64,000 nucleotides of DNA, taken from assembly GCF_947487515.1 (NCBI RefSeq), contig NZ_CANKWO010000002.1, positions 558,001 through 622,000 on the forward strand, read 5' to 3'. Shown here piece by piece: positions 54,901-63,321 of this stretch (its first letter is position 1; every line of letters starts with the position of its first letter). The position numbers were made by a program, and so were the translations under genes. The notes under the pieces are model-generated. The model had not been told where the DNA came from. It ran no database searches and saw only the letters and a list, made by a program, of their open reading frames with translations. The stretch comes from an uncultured Litoreibacter sp. (GTDB lineage: Bacteria; Pseudomonadota; Alphaproteobacteria; Rhodobacterales; Rhodobacteraceae).

Positions 54901-56199
54901 TTGAACCGCATCGCGACCCTGCTGACTGGCAATGGGCTTTCAGCCGCATTCACATTGGCGCGCAACCTTGTGCTGGCCCATATGCTTGGCCCCGCGCACT
55001 ACGGAATGGCGATTGCAATTGTCATTCTCGCAGCTGCTGCGGAAATGCTCACCACCTTAGGGCTGCCTCATCTGATGATCAGTGGCAAAGGTGGCGCGGC
55101 GCGCAGGTTTCAATCCGATCTTCATTTTCTACAAATGACCCGCGGAATAGCCGGTGCTGTGATCATAGTGACCTGTGCATCCCCCTTGGCGCAGGCCTTT
55201 GGCAATCCCGAGTTCGCAGCCACCCTGCAGCTTGCGGCACTGATCCCGTTCACGTTGGGGTTCATCCACCTTGATCATTTCAGGGCTCAGCGTCACCAAC
55301 ACCATCTGCCGCAAATACTGGTTCACACCATCCCAGCCGCACTGTCATTTGCGTTGATTTGGCCTTTGTCTTGGCTGCAGGGGTCCCTGAACATCATGCT
55401 TCAGGTGTTGCTTCTGCAGGCCTGCACAACGGTGGCTGTGTCACATCTGGTCTCCACGCGCGCTTACCGCATCACCCTGAGCCAAAGCAGCCTTCGCCGC
55501 GCCTTGCGGTTCGGGCTACCCTTGGCGGTCAATGGGGTCATGATGTTTGCGGTGCTCCATAGCGAAAAGCTTGTCGCAGGGGCCCGATTGGGGATGTCCG
55601 ACATGGGTCTTTTGGCAATGGGCATAACCTTGACGTTGACCCCCGCGCTCATTTCGGCGCGAAGCTTTCAGGCCTACCATTTGCCAAAACTGCGCGCCGG
55701 TGGCGGGTCGATCATTGGGGTGTCTTTGCTGCTGGCTGCGTCTCTTGCTTCTGGGGTCGCGGCGCTGGCCCCTATGATCGTGTCATGGCTTGGGGTCCAG
55801 TTCCTGCCGGTTGTCGGCTTGATACCGATCCTCAGCTGTACCGCGGCCATGCGCTTGCCAAAATCTGCGCTTGCCACAGCCGCCCTTGCAAACGCCAACA
55901 CGTCATTTCCAGCACTGGCAAATTTGCCGCGATTGCTTGCCATTCCTGTCATGTGGTGGGCCCTGTCTTATGGAGGTGGATTGGAGGCAATCCTTGTTAT
56001 CGCCTTTGCGGCAGAAGTGTCGGGATGTGTCATCGGCGCATATGTTGCGAGAACATTTGTGCCACTTGCAGAGCTGGTCATCGCCTTAGCGGCCATCTCA
56101 ATGGTGCTTTCGGGTCAGATCCTATTCGCATCGATGGTTTGTATTCTTGGATGGGGCATCTGTAGCCCCAAACTGGCGCTATGGACGCGCACGGCATGA
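54901..56199 (+). CDS. Oligosaccharide flippase (Wzx-like, MOP superfamily)
   Basis: 432 aa with about 12 hydrophobic helices. N-terminal segment LLTGNGLSAAFTLARNLVLAHMLGPAHYGMA (in part) is the typical lipopolysaccharide-flippase opening; the middle FGLPLAVNGVMMFAVLHSEK matches the repeat start of the second half. It would carry undecaprenyl-linked repeat units to the periplasm. The start is TTG at 54901 with GGAG eight bases upstream. Its stop overlaps the sulfotransferase ATG (ATGA). Confidence 0.87.
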   Translation: MNRIATLLTGNGLSAAFTLARNLVLAHMLGPAHYGMAIAIVILAAAAEMLTTLGLPHLMISGKGGAARRFQSDLHFLQMTRGIAGAVIIVTCASPLAQAFGNPEFAATLQLAALIPFTLGFIHLDHFRAQRHQHHLPQILVHTIPAALSFALIWPLSWLQGSLNIMLQVLLLQACTTVAVSHLVSTRAYRITLSQSSLRRALRFGLPLAVNGVMMFAVLHSEKLVAGARLGMSDMGLLAMGITLTLTPALISARSFQAYHLPKLRAGGGSIIGVSLLLAASLASGVAALAPMIVSWLGVQFLPVVGLIPILSCTAAMRLPKSALATAALANANTSFPALANLPRLLAIPVMWWALSYGGGLEAILVIAFAAEVSGCVIGAYVARTFVPLAELVIALAAISMVLSGQILFASMVCILGWGICSPKLALWTRTA

Positions 56200-57080
56200 A
56201 CCTTGCTATTCACATCGGCTACCACAAAACCGCAACCACATGGTTACAGCGCGAAGTATTTACCCCCACCTTTGGGTTTTCCCCGTTGATGGGTCACAAG
56301 GACGTGGATCGGTTGATCCTCCAACCGCATGATCTGGAATTCGACGCGGATACCGCACGGTGCCAGCTTCAGCAAAGCGCAGGGGGCTATTCGGTTATTT
56401 CGTCAGAGAACCTGAGCGGCCATCCGTTTTTTGGCGGGCGTCAAAGCGCCACTCTTGCCCATCGATTGCAGAAAATCGCCCCGCACGCGCGCATTGTCAT
56501 AACGGTGCGTTCGCAAGAAACCATGCTTCCGTCGGTCTATATGCAATACCTTCAACGAGGGGGAACCCTCGGTCATCAGGCGTTCTTTGAGGGGTCATCA
56601 GGCTTTGGATACCCTGGATTTGAGCTTCGTCATTTTCAGTATCACCGGCTGATCGCCTTGTATCAAAGCCTGTTTGAGCACGTCCATGTCATGACATTTG
56701 AGAAAATTTCCCAAAATGCAGATGCTGCAATATCGAGTTTGTTTCACGCCCTTGGCCATGCTCCCCCTACGGGGGCGGCACTGAATAGATCGCGCGTGTC
56801 TGCGTCGATGCCGCAGGCAATTGCACCCGTTCTTCGCGCGATCAATCACACGCGCAAAAGCACTTTGAACCCCAGCCCAGCGCTGACGCTGTCCCGTGAA
56901 CCGGGCTGGATGTACCGCGCGATCACGGCGACCGCGAGGGCGCGTAGGGTCACTTCACTGCTAACCTCGCGCCCCCTCAGCACCTACGTTTCCGAACAGT
57001 TTTCCGAAGCATTCACCGACAGTAACCGGCAGCTGGGCTTGATAACGAAGGGGACATTGGACTTGTCATCCTATCCTTAG
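56196..57080 (+). CDS. Sulfotransferase of the polysaccharide locus
   Basis: 294 aa. The N-terminal HIGYHKTATTWLQREVF is the PAPS 5'-phosphosulfate loop and ARIVITVRSQETMLPSVYMQYLQ near 105 the 3'-phosphate region. It is coupled to the flippase gene, so the acceptor is probably the lipid-linked glycan, giving sulfate groups to the polymer. It is unrelated in detail to the sulfotransferase-like gene at the left edge. Its stop is interlocked with that of the convergent spike gene. Confidence 0.85.
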   Translation: MNLAIHIGYHKTATTWLQREVFTPTFGFSPLMGHKDVDRLILQPHDLEFDADTARCQLQQSAGGYSVISSENLSGHPFFGGRQSATLAHRLQKIAPHARIVITVRSQETMLPSVYMQYLQRGGTLGHQAFFEGSSGFGYPGFELRHFQYHRLIALYQSLFEHVHVMTFEKISQNADAAISSLFHALGHAPPTGAALNRSRVSASMPQAIAPVLRAINHTRKSTLNPSPALTLSREPGWMYRAITATARARRVTSLLTSRPLSTYVSEQFSEAFTDSNRQLGLITKGTLDLSSYP

Positions 57081-59308
57081 GTAGCGTCATCGCCCAGCTT
57101 CCAAGCATCGGAATTCACCAGTGAAGGCGGGCCAACCAAAACCTTGTACATCGACGTGGCCGGATCGCTACCGTCCAGCGTGGCTGCCTTCCAAACGGCA
57201 ATCTGATGAACCGTTGCTTCCGTTTGGTAAGAGCCGTTTGCCGTGGCGAGCAACAGCAGGCTTCGGTTGCTCGGAAGTACCCCCGATCCTGGGGTGAATG
57301 CCTCATCCATTTCCAGCGCTCCATCGACCCAAATACGTGCAACGCCAGCAACCATATCAACGGCAAGCACGATCCGAGCACGCACCGAATCCACCATCAC
57401 ACCCGCTGCGGTTTGGATGTTGTTGACCTTCACAATCCCATCGTTATCCCTGACGCGAACACGAAGACTGCCGCTAGGCAACACCTCTAGTTTCAGGTAA
57501 TTTCCTGTCGTGGTCATCAACGTTCGCGATCCGGATGTTGGTACCGCCATGGCCAGATCAAACGCGAATTGTATTTCGCCTACGCCAGCCCCCAACGCCG
57601 AGACATCCTTGAAATATGGACCAGTCGCTCCGGTTACAAAGCTTGGGTCTTGCGCCACCAATGTGTTCGCCAACACCGCATCCGATGGCAGCGGGCGAAC
57701 CGCAATGCCCTCTATTCTGCTGGCGCCTACATTCACGATGGGCAAGTTTTTGTAGGTCTCGGCATAGTAATCTTGCGGGAATTTTACCGCACCCGTGCCC
57801 CCTCCCTCGCCAAATGAAATCATGTCTGTTGACGTGAAGGTCCCTGCTTCGGGGAACAGCCGCACACGGCCAGAAACCAGTTCGGCACGTGATGCAGGCA
57901 CCCCGTTGATTTGCCACCCGAACACATCGGTCCAATGGTCAAAACTCGTTGTAAGTGGTGCCTCATTGCGCGAAGACCGCAATGTGGTGATCGGCCCCGC
58001 ACTGGACCACACCTCGACATAGGATCCCGAAGGCTCCCACGCGCATTGATCAAACTCCGGTACGTCCCAAGACGTCAGTCCGCTGGATTGCAAAATCGCA
58101 TGGGCAACAAGTCTGGCATAACGGCAGGCACCATCGTCGTGGTCATCTGACGGATGGCTGTAGTCGCCCCATCCCCCCATTCCGTCTGATACGCCATTTC
58201 GGTATGCCAAGGGCTCCAGACCGGCGGGTAAAAACCAATTGTCGGCATGCAGGTTTTCCAACATCTCGCGCCATGCCACGCGCGCTGCTTGCTTGTTGCT
58301 AAGATTATCATGGGTAGCGCCAAGAGCAGTGACTGTGGCGTTCTGCATGTCCTCACCAATGTCAAATCTATGCGGGCCAAACGGCACCCAGCGGGTGTGG
58401 GCCGGATCATACAGCTCTCCAAACCAATGATTGGCGGTATAGCTGCTGCTCTGACCAAAGGAAATCGTGGCGGGGAAGGTGACAGGGCTGCCGTCCGTTT
58501 CCTTGCCTGTGAACAGCGGGAACAATGCCTCGCCGTAGTGGTCCCCCAAGGCCCCGGGAGAGGCAAACCACGACACCGCAGGCAGGCCAACATGCTGTCC
58601 ATCCGCCGTGGCAAAACCGTGCAGCATTACGTCATCGGCCCAATTGCGCGCAGGGTCGCTATCGTCAACCAACTGCCTGAACCCTGTTCCCGACTTCGCT
58701 TGGAAGACGATCGCGATCTTGTCGTCTGGGCGCTCGGCTAGAAACACATTTGCCATCGCCGCCAATGCAGATGTGTGAGGGTCGGCGGTAGACAGATGCT
58801 TAACAACAGGCACTTCATCCAACCAAAGCGCCTGCACCATGTCGTCGGCCAGCAAAGGTTCAGCGGCAATGTTGTCATGCGCAAGTGACCGAATACGGAC
58901 AATCTCTGACTGCCCCCAAAGGGCAACGACATGCCCTACGCCAAATCGGGCCGCTCCAAGGGCGCGGGTCACCGGTTCAGATTTGATGCGCACTTCGGGG
59001 CGAATCCATGCTGCGCGGCGCGAATGCGTAGCGATAAATTGCCAATCCCCATTTTCGTCGATAACGGTCGCATCCGTCCAGCTGGTGATCGTGCCATCCT
59101 CGCAGATGAACCGCAGTTGAACCGTCTCGCCAATTGTTCCGGTGCCACTAAGCGGGATGTCGGCCAGATCACGGCCAAAGGCCGCGCCACTGTCAAACAA
59201 GGTCTTGTCACGCGAGAACGCATTCAAAGTAATCTGCGTCACCGCCACAAACGGAGTTGCGTCCGCTGCTCGTGTTGGCCCCAGTGTCAGCCCTAGTAGA
59301 ATTGTCAT
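57077..59308 (-). CDS. GTA/phage head-spike-like protein (GhsB type) with putative SGNH esterase domain
   Basis: 743 aa from MTILLGLTLGPTRAA (AAGGG five bases upstream), not the longer frame from 59443. An N-terminal beta domain (to about 130) precedes an esterase-like region: VGHVVALWGQSEIVRIRS near 145 (GQS-type nucleophile) and GDYSHPSDDHDDGACRYARL near 405 (candidate Asp/His), as in sialate-O-acetylesterase-type SGNH hydrolases. The C-terminus (from about 570) is a concanavalin/LamG-like sandwich ending in the IAVWKAATLDG region. Overall layout matches my memory of the RcGTA spike GhsB. No signal peptide is required if particle-borne. Confidence 0.72.
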   Translation of the reverse strand: MTILLGLTLGPTRAADATPFVAVTQITLNAFSRDKTLFDSGAAFGRDLADIPLSGTGTIGETVQLRFICEDGTITSWTDATVIDENGDWQFIATHSRRAAWIRPEVRIKSEPVTRALGAARFGVGHVVALWGQSEIVRIRSLAHDNIAAEPLLADDMVQALWLDEVPVVKHLSTADPHTSALAAMANVFLAERPDDKIAIVFQAKSGTGFRQLVDDSDPARNWADDVMLHGFATADGQHVGLPAVSWFASPGALGDHYGEALFPLFTGKETDGSPVTFPATISFGQSSSYTANHWFGELYDPAHTRWVPFGPHRFDIGEDMQNATVTALGATHDNLSNKQAARVAWREMLENLHADNWFLPAGLEPLAYRNGVSDGMGGWGDYSHPSDDHDDGACRYARLVAHAILQSSGLTSWDVPEFDQCAWEPSGSYVEVWSSAGPITTLRSSRNEAPLTTSFDHWTDVFGWQINGVPASRAELVSGRVRLFPEAGTFTSTDMISFGEGGGTGAVKFPQDYYAETYKNLPIVNVGASRIEGIAVRPLPSDAVLANTLVAQDPSFVTGATGPYFKDVSALGAGVGEIQFAFDLAMAVPTSGSRTLMTTTGNYLKLEVLPSGSLRVRVRDNDGIVKVNNIQTAAGVMVDSVRARIVLAVDMVAGVARIWVDGALEMDEAFTPGSGVLPSNRSLLLLATANGSYQTEATVHQIAVWKAATLDGSDPATSMYKVLVGPPSLVNSDAWKLGDDAT

Positions 59309-59483
59309 TTGTACCCTTTCCCTCACATCGACCAAGGAAAGAGGCGCACGCGGCAAGACCACAAAGCGCCCCAAACAGGTGCGAAGCGTCTCGTGCATGT
59401 GGTTGAACAGGCTGTATCGCCTGTGATCGCCCCCCACTAACACAGGGCATAGGGGTGTTGCCGGGGCTGCAAGAGTGCGGGCG

Positions 59484-60116
59484 CTAGGTTAGCCCAGCAT
59501 TAGCCAAGCTCGCCTCATGTGCATCGGCAGTGGAAAGCCTGCCGTACGGCCCAGAGGAAATGTTGCGCTTGATGACCCGTGCAGGGTTTCCCGCGACAAT
59601 GCATTTGGCGGGCACATCCTTTGTGACAACTGCACCAGCAGCCACGATCGAGCCATCTCCGACGCACACTCCTGGAAGGATAATGGCCCGCCCCCCAATG
59701 AAGCAGTTGCGGCCAATCCGCGTGTGCAAATACAACCCGCGCACACGGTCATGCGTCAAAATGCAGGCCTCGAAGGCAACATAGCTGGCCTCTCCGATGT
59801 GGACACCTATGGGAAACGTTCGGTCCAGCCGCGCCGACAATGAAAACTGTGCACTGGGGTGAATGTCCATGCCGAAACATCGAGTATTCAAGGCGCGTTG
59901 GACGGTCACTAATAGGTTTCGAAGCCATTGAAGCCGGTTCAGCCCTCGGCGCTTTGCTTTTGCATTCGGGGACTGAACCGGATCTTCAGGAGGTGTGCCT
60001 GCATTTTGGCAGGAAAAAGCGTGAGGGGGCTTGCGAATGAAATATTCCAGACAATCGGCCTCTCTGCTCTCACATTTGCCCCATTTTAGGGCGGGATCTA
60101 ACTGACCCGAGACCAT
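59484..60116 (-). CDS. Hexapeptide-repeat O-acetyltransferase (WcaF/CysE-type left-handed helix)
   Basis: Up to 210 aa. Left-handed beta-helix repeats begin near [18 protein letters not shown] (about residue 82) and run through [30 protein letters not shown] and [32 protein letters not shown] (in part), the usual end. The His in [16 protein letters not shown] can be catalytic. It would put acetyl groups from acetyl-CoA onto a sugar of the local polysaccharide. The N-terminal 60 residues are not typical, so the real start may be internal. It precedes the spike gene on the same strand. Confidence 0.85.
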   Translation of the reverse strand: MVSGQLDPALKWGKCESREADCLEYFIRKPPHAFSCQNAGTPPEDPVQSPNAKAKRRGLNRLQWLRNLLVTVQRALNTRCFGMDIHPSAQFSLSARLDRTFPIGVHIGEASYVAFEACILTHDRVRGLYLHTRIGRNCFIGGRAIILPGVCVGDGSIVAAGAVVTKDVPAKCIVAGNPARVIKRNISSGPYGRLSTADAHEASLANAGLT

Positions 60117-60146
60117 TTAACTAAAAGGCTATGAATCCTTAGTTAA
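60117..60146. promoter_or_regulatory. TTAACTAA/TTAGTTAA inverted repeat upstream of acetyltransferase
   Basis: Eight-base arms, TTAACTAA at 60117-60124 and TTAGTTAA at 60139-60146, match exactly as an inverted repeat with a 14-base spacer, and the first arm abuts the acetyltransferase start codon. It lies in the divergent region with the polymerase gene and is a candidate operator. Confidence 0.4.
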
Positions 60147-60175
60147 CGAGACCGAAATTTACCCTTATGACTTCA

Positions 60176-60190
60176 TTAACCAAACGTTAG
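60176..60190 (+). promoter_or_regulatory. CtrA-like box upstream of O-antigen polymerase gene
   Basis: TTAA, seven bases (CCAAACG), TTAG: one mismatch from the alphaproteobacterial CtrA consensus TTAA-N7-TTAA. It begins 60 bases upstream of the polymerase ATG, a plausible promoter position. Single matches of this AT-rich motif occur by chance. Confidence 0.35.
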
Positions 60191-60235
60191 CTCATCAGAG
60201 CGATCCTATGTGAACCCCGACACATCAGGCCCGCG

Positions 60236-61534
60236 ATGACCAATCACCAACACCCCGATCTCGCCGAACGACTTTCCCCTGTTGTTGTCCTCTATGTCTT
60301 GGCCGTCGTCGTGCCTTTGCGCTATTCCATCGGCTCAATCCAGATGACGGGCTTACGCACATATCTGGCCCTGATCTTCATCCCGCTGTTGGTTCACTAT
60401 TGCAAAAACCTGCCCCGAAAGGGTGTGTCCAGCGATGTTCTATTTGCCCTGTTTGTCCTTTGGGCAGCACTGGCGTTTACGCAATCATCCCCCGCGCATG
60501 TCGTTGAGAACAGCGGGGCACTCGCGTTGGAATTGCTTGGCGGATACCTTATCGCGCGATGCTTTATTCGCACTTCAGCGCATTTTCTCGCAACGGTTAA
60601 GCTGGTGTTCGTGGCGGTCCTTTTATCCGTGCCTCTTGCCTTAGTCGAAAGCTTTACCGGACATCCACCTTTGGTCATTCTTATCGATGCCCTCCCCGGC
60701 TTCAATTCCGTCGGCACCGTCACGATTGAGCCACGCCTGGGGTTGGAACGCGCGCAGGTTCTCTTTGCACATCCCATTCACTACGGTCTGTTTACGTCCA
60801 CGATCACCGCCCTCGCCTTTGTTGGCGCGACTGGCCGCTGGCCTTTGTGGCTCCGTTTGGGGGGGCTAAGTACGGGTGCCTTCGCAAGCTTTCTTGCGCT
60901 TTCAAGCGGGGCGTTTTTGGCGGTCTTGTTGCAGGTGTTCTTGATCGGCTGGGCCATGGTTTTCCCACAGGGACGCATACGCTGGGTGCTGTTGGTTTGC
61001 CTGTGCATCGCGGCATATGTCGCCGTCGATCTCATGTCCAATCGAACCCCCGTTCGGGTATTTTTCAGCTATGCAACGTTCTCTGCCCATAATGCCTACT
61101 GGCGCGGGATCATCTTCGAATGGGGTATGCTAAGCGTCTGGCAGCACCCAATATTTGGCATTGGTTTGAATGATTGGGTACGACCGGACTTCATGCGATC
61201 GGGAAGTATGGACAACTTCTGGCTGGTTTTGGCAGTCCGATACGGTGTGCCGGGGTTCTTGTTGTTCACGACCGCATATTTTCTGGGGTTCTTTCGAGTG
61301 CTTTGCGCACATCTACCGGACGAGCTTCACGCCCCAAGGCGGGCATGGGTAATATGCTTCATCGGGTTAACGTTTACCCTGTGCACCGTCCATATTTGGA
61401 CATCCGTGTTCTCATTCGTCTTCTTCTTATTCGGGGCGGGCTTTTGGATGCTGGATCCACTTGCGCCCCGCCGGACAGCTCCGTCAAAACGCGCGTCACC
61501 GGTCTACACACGCTTTGCGACTGCGCCCGCATGA
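60236..61534 (+). CDS. O-antigen ligase/polymerase-type membrane protein (Wzy/WaaL)
   Basis: 432 aa with about 11 hydrophobic helices. A large soluble loop near residues 270-310 contains the SAHNAYWRGIIFEWGM segment; AHN followed by a helix is the His-containing motif of the O-antigen ligase family. IFGIGLNDWVRPDFMR follows. It would polymerise repeat units or ligate them to lipid A core. Its stop overlaps the glycosyltransferase start (ATGA). Confidence 0.85.
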   Translation: MTNHQHPDLAERLSPVVVLYVLAVVVPLRYSIGSIQMTGLRTYLALIFIPLLVHYCKNLPRKGVSSDVLFALFVLWAALAFTQSSPAHVVENSGALALELLGGYLIARCFIRTSAHFLATVKLVFVAVLLSVPLALVESFTGHPPLVILIDALPGFNSVGTVTIEPRLGLERAQVLFAHPIHYGLFTSTITALAFVGATGRWPLWLRLGGLSTGAFASFLALSSGAFLAVLLQVFLIGWAMVFPQGRIRWVLLVCLCIAAYVAVDLMSNRTPVRVFFSYATFSAHNAYWRGIIFEWGMLSVWQHPIFGIGLNDWVRPDFMRSGSMDNFWLVLAVRYGVPGFLLFTTAYFLGFFRVLCAHLPDELHAPRRAWVICFIGLTFTLCTVHIWTSVFSFVFFLFGAGFWMLDPLAPRRTAPSKRASPVYTRFATAPA

Positions 61535-62421
61535 AAAGCGTGATGGGTTGCGTCATTGTTACCTATAATTCCGCGGAACATATCCTTGGCTGCTTGCACA
61601 GCCTCGCCCAAGCAGAGCACGTCACCCTAAGGATCGTCATCGTCGACAATAGCTCCTCGGATAGAACACCTGAGGTCATTCAGGGCTTTCTTGATCAGTC
61701 CGATCTAGACCTTACCTTGGTTCAATCCGCGCAGAATCTAGGGTTCGCGGCGGGGGTTAATTTGGGCCTCACCAAGCTGCTGGAAGACCCAGACCTAGAT
61801 CGTTTCTGGATATTGAACCCCGACTGCACAGTTCCATCCAGCACACCCGCTAAGTTCGCGAAAGTAGAGATGCCTTTTTCTCTCATCGGGGGGCGCATTA
61901 TCTACGAGGAACACCCTTCCAAAATTCAAATCGATGGTGGTCAGATCAACACTTGGACCGGCGCCACGACAAACATCCACATCGGCCAGAATCCCGACAC
62001 CACTGCCATGCCTAAGTCTTGCGAACTAGACTTCATCTCCGGAGCAAGCATGGTTGCCTCACGCGCATTCATCCTAAGCGCAGGCCTTATGCCAGAGCAG
62101 TATTTTCTATATTACGAAGAGGTCTCATGGGCGCAAAACAGGGGTGAATTTCCTCTGGTGGTGTGTGAAAACGCATCAGTTCTGCACAGTGCTGGCGCGT
62201 CTATCGGTTCGCCCACGCTAAGTCGGGGGCCTTCTGCCTTGTCGGTCTATTACAAGCACCGGTCTCGCATGATGTTCATGATCGCCCATCACCCTTTGCG
62301 CGTACCCGTTGCCTATTTGTTTGGCTGGGGAAAGCTGCTTCAGCACTTAAAGCGCGGCCAATATGCGGCGATCCCTGCGATTTTGCGAGCCATGCACGGG
62401 CTTCCACTTCGCACGGAATAG
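61531..62421 (+). CDS. Glycosyltransferase family 2
   Basis: 296 aa from MKSVMGCVIV, coupled to the polymerase gene. VIVTYNSAEHILGCLHSL and IVIVDNSSSDRTPEVI near 32 are the GT-A opening; the sugar-nucleotide metal motif is LNPDC near 95 (a DxD variant), and LDFISGASMVASRAFI near 168 the acceptor region. The pattern matches rhamnosyl- or galactofuranosyltransferase-like GT2s of O-antigen clusters. It ends six bases from convergent pssE. Confidence 0.9.
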   Translation: MKSVMGCVIVTYNSAEHILGCLHSLAQAEHVTLRIVIVDNSSSDRTPEVIQGFLDQSDLDLTLVQSAQNLGFAAGVNLGLTKLLEDPDLDRFWILNPDCTVPSSTPAKFAKVEMPFSLIGGRIIYEEHPSKIQIDGGQINTWTGATTNIHIGQNPDTTAMPKSCELDFISGASMVASRAFILSAGLMPEQYFLYYEEVSWAQNRGEFPLVVCENASVLHSAGASIGSPTLSRGPSALSVYYKHRSRMMFMIAHHPLRVPVAYLFGWGKLLQHLKRGQYAAIPAILRAMHGLPLRTE

Positions 62422-62427
62422 ACGACC

Positions 62428-62892
62428 TCAAGCAGTTACAAAATCTCGAACCCCAGAAATCAGTCGATCATAGTTCGCCCCATCAGACGCATCCGGTGTT
62501 TCAATTTCTTCCAGAAGCAGTCGGGGGATGTCCTCCATATCCCATGCCACACGCAATCCGCGTCGCCCCTCAAACGCAGTAGCGGTAGAAACTTGGTGGT
62601 CGTTCCGGTGTTCTGAAAAGCAGGCTCTTCTTGGCACCAAAATGGCCGGTTTATTTGCGTCTCTCGCTGACAGAATAGACCCTATTCCGGCGTGACAGAC
62701 CACAATTCGGGCCTGTTGCATGGTGTCTTGAAACTGAGACTTGCTCAGGGTTTGAAAGCTTTCACAGCCAGCATAATCGCCTTGGTCACCCGTTTGCAGG
62801 ATCACTTTCTCCTGTCGGTCTGACGCCCAAGTCGCCATAAAATGCAACAACCTTGAGAAGGGCAATTGAGTGCCGACCGTCACAAAAATCAA
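62428..62892 (-). CDS. pssE: PssE-like glycosyltransferase subunit (GT28 C-terminal / Alg13 type), TTG start
   Basis: 154 aa, MIFVTVGTQLPFSRLLHFM onward, the donor-binding half of a split glucuronosyl-type transferase. VVCHAGIGSILSARDANKPAILVPR near 87 (in part) is the nucleotide-sugar site. The start is TTG at 62892, overlapping the pssD stop (TTGA) with GGGAG seven bases upstream. This gives the standard family N-terminus, whereas the longer frame from ATG 63027 would run back through pssD. It pairs with PssD. Confidence 0.87.
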   Translation of the reverse strand: MIFVTVGTQLPFSRLLHFMATWASDRQEKVILQTGDQGDYAGCESFQTLSKSQFQDTMQQARIVVCHAGIGSILSARDANKPAILVPRRACFSEHRNDHQVSTATAFEGRRGLRVAWDMEDIPRLLLEEIETPDASDGANYDRLISGVRDFVTA

Positions 62893-63320
62893 ATGATCGC
62901 TCCCAGATAGACAGCCCCAGATCGATGGGAGACCTGCGGCCATTGAGTTACCCATAGGTCCGAAAATGATCGGGCCAATCGACCTGAAAGCGACATCCTT
63001 TCCGTATTGGCAATCGAGTCGACCCACACGGTGCGCCGCCTGTGAAGTTTAGCCGTGATTAAAACCAACACTCCTGGGGCCGCACCTGTCGAAACTACGG
63101 TGTCAGGATTGATCTGCCGAACAAGTTTCCACGCGGCGATCGCGGTGATGATAAGGCGCCAAGGTGTGCGCATGTTGCAATCCGGCAACCTGATAATGGA
63201 CGCATCCCCGACGTCTGAACTGCAGGCATACACCACTTTCTTGCCATCGAAGGCTTTGGACAACAATTGAAGTTGCTGCCAGTGCCCTCCACCCGAAGAA
63301 ACCGCCAATATCTCACACAT
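62889..63320 (-). CDS. pssD: PssD-like glycosyltransferase subunit (Alg14 type)
   Basis: 143 aa acceptor-binding, membrane-associated half of the split GT28 enzyme. ILAVSSGGGHWQQLQLL at the N-terminus is the Alg14/PssD glycine loop; PDTVVSTGAAPGVLVLITAK near 73 and WVDSIANTERMSLSGRLA near 99 follow. With PssE it is likely to transfer an early sugar, glucuronic acid in rhizobial EPS, onto the lipid-linked chain. It begins one base after the stop of the outer-membrane barrel gene. Confidence 0.9.
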   Translation of the reverse strand: MCEILAVSSGGGHWQQLQLLSKAFDGKKVVYACSSDVGDASIIRLPDCNMRTPWRLIITAIAAWKLVRQINPDTVVSTGAAPGVLVLITAKLHRRRTVWVDSIANTERMSLSGRLARSFSDLWVTQWPQVSHRSGAVYLGAII

Positions 63321-63321
63321 C

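Noticed and set aside
52090-59308. Interpretation of the spike-like genes as part of a resident prophage
   Set aside because: No integrase, portal, capsid, tail or lysis genes occur around them, and the neighbours are glycan or housekeeping genes.
62893-63027. Longer PssE start at the ATG at 63027
   Set aside because: It would put 45 extra residues over the pssD coding region; the TTG at 62892 has GGGAG at ideal distance and gives the usual MIFVTVGTQ start.
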